Assembly (NCBI GenBank): GCA_944390805.1 | Contig: CALXQW010000041.1 | Span: 122,094 to 186,093, forward strand | DNA: 64,000 nt | Direction: 5' to 3' | Source of the DNA: an uncultured Opitutales bacterium | Lineage (GTDB): Bacteria > Verrucomicrobiota > Verrucomicrobiia > Opitutales > Intestinicryptomonadaceae | Shown here: positions 63,805 to 64,000 of the stretch, one piece after another | Numbering within the stretch: position 1 is the first letter of the stretch | Layout: every line of letters starts with the position of its first letter | The notes under the pieces: generated by a model | Told to the model about the DNA's origin: nothing | The model's database searches: none | What the model saw: only the letters and a program-made list of their open reading frames with translations | Program-made: the position numbers and the translations under genes

Positions 63805-64000
63805 AAGTTTTTGAAACAAGACAGAACAATGAGCTTTCTTCTTTAATGAAGGAGAAGGGCGCACCTTGAGAGGGGTGCGGAGGTAAGCGAGGCTTGCTGA
63901 AGGTTCCGAGAGGGGCATAGGCGGGAGGAGTTTACTGGAAAAAAGTTCTTTGAAATTTACTAAGTACGATTGTGCAAAACCTGCCTATTTTATATATTCT
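63805..64000 (+). other. Putative leader of an rRNA operon (16S would lie beyond the window)
   Basis: This stretch is suddenly G-rich compared with the AT-rich spacer. It has a small hairpin (CGCACC 63860-63865 with GGTGCG 63874-63879) and GTTCTTTGAAA at 63945-63955, which resembles the boxA antitermination element found shortly before 16S rRNA genes. The 66-codon open frame at 63669-63869 lacks a ribosome site and coding character. No 16S start is reached before the window ends. Confidence 0.45.

Noticed and set aside
63669..63869. 66-codon open frame near the window end
   Set aside because: No ribosome site, composition like non-coding G-rich leader, and it spans a promoter-like TTGACA element; it fits an rRNA leader better.

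Overview
The window looks like a chromosomal segment of a fermentative or facultatively anaerobic member of the PVC group, most likely Verrucomicrobiota (Opitutae-like). This is an inference: there is no rRNA gene inside the window. The reasons are a PEP-CTERM protein, several sulfatases and secreted polysaccharide hydrolases, a NfeD/FloA operon followed by a protein with a C-terminal motif I associate with PVC hypothetical proteins, an outer-membrane porin of the O/P type (so Gram-negative), and an NAD(P)/ferredoxin-linked flavin/Fe-S complex typical of anaerobes. No phage, transposase, CRISPR array or tRNA gene was seen.

Layout. 1-640: 3' end of a GluQ-like synthetase gene and a small basic protein. 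1005-2492: secreted clan-A glycosidase. 3156-4928: a lone nuoA and a PTS-EIIA / pyruvate-kinase-C-like / diadenylate-cyclase fusion. 5064-13852: housekeeping genes mpl, sppA, recA, dnaE. 14306-20637 (minus strand): a four-gene redox operon, NuoE-like, NuoF-like, a NuoG-NfnA fusion and an NfnB/GltD-like subunit, best read as a Sporomusa-type (Stn-like) electron-bifurcating transhydrogenase. 20815-22722: secreted beta-helix enzyme. 23128-29069: nfeD, nfeD2, floA, a hypothetical gene and glgB in one run. 29276-30310: PEP-CTERM protein. 30717-35772: gapA, then a decayed sulfatase on the opposite strand, then pgk-tpiA. 36217-41631 (minus): hemY-hemH-hemX-like-rnr. 41868-44951: lipoprotein TIM-barrel isomerase-like protein and a second beta-helix protein. 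45305-48718: PlsC-GNAT fusion acyltransferase and malQ. 48969-50258: highly expressed porin. 50537-63260: a catabolic island with GH16 (carrying a nested discoidin-like domain), sulfatase, GH106, GH50-like agarase, an unknown coiled-coil exported protein and a heparinase-II/III-type lyase. 63261-64000: no credible gene; it resembles the leader of an rRNA operon continuing past the window.

How it fits together. The secreted hydrolases, lyase and sulfatases suggest growth on sulfated, rhamnose- or galactose-containing polysaccharides, with the porin as a possible entry route. Sugars feed glycolysis (gapA, pgk, tpiA) and glycogen (glgB, malQ). The transhydrogenase would balance NADH, NADPH and ferredoxin. 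The EIIA-DAC fusion would link PTS phosphorylation state to c-di-AMP synthesis, but no other PTS gene is in view. Rho-independent terminators with clear stems follow many of the units and helped define the transcription blocks.
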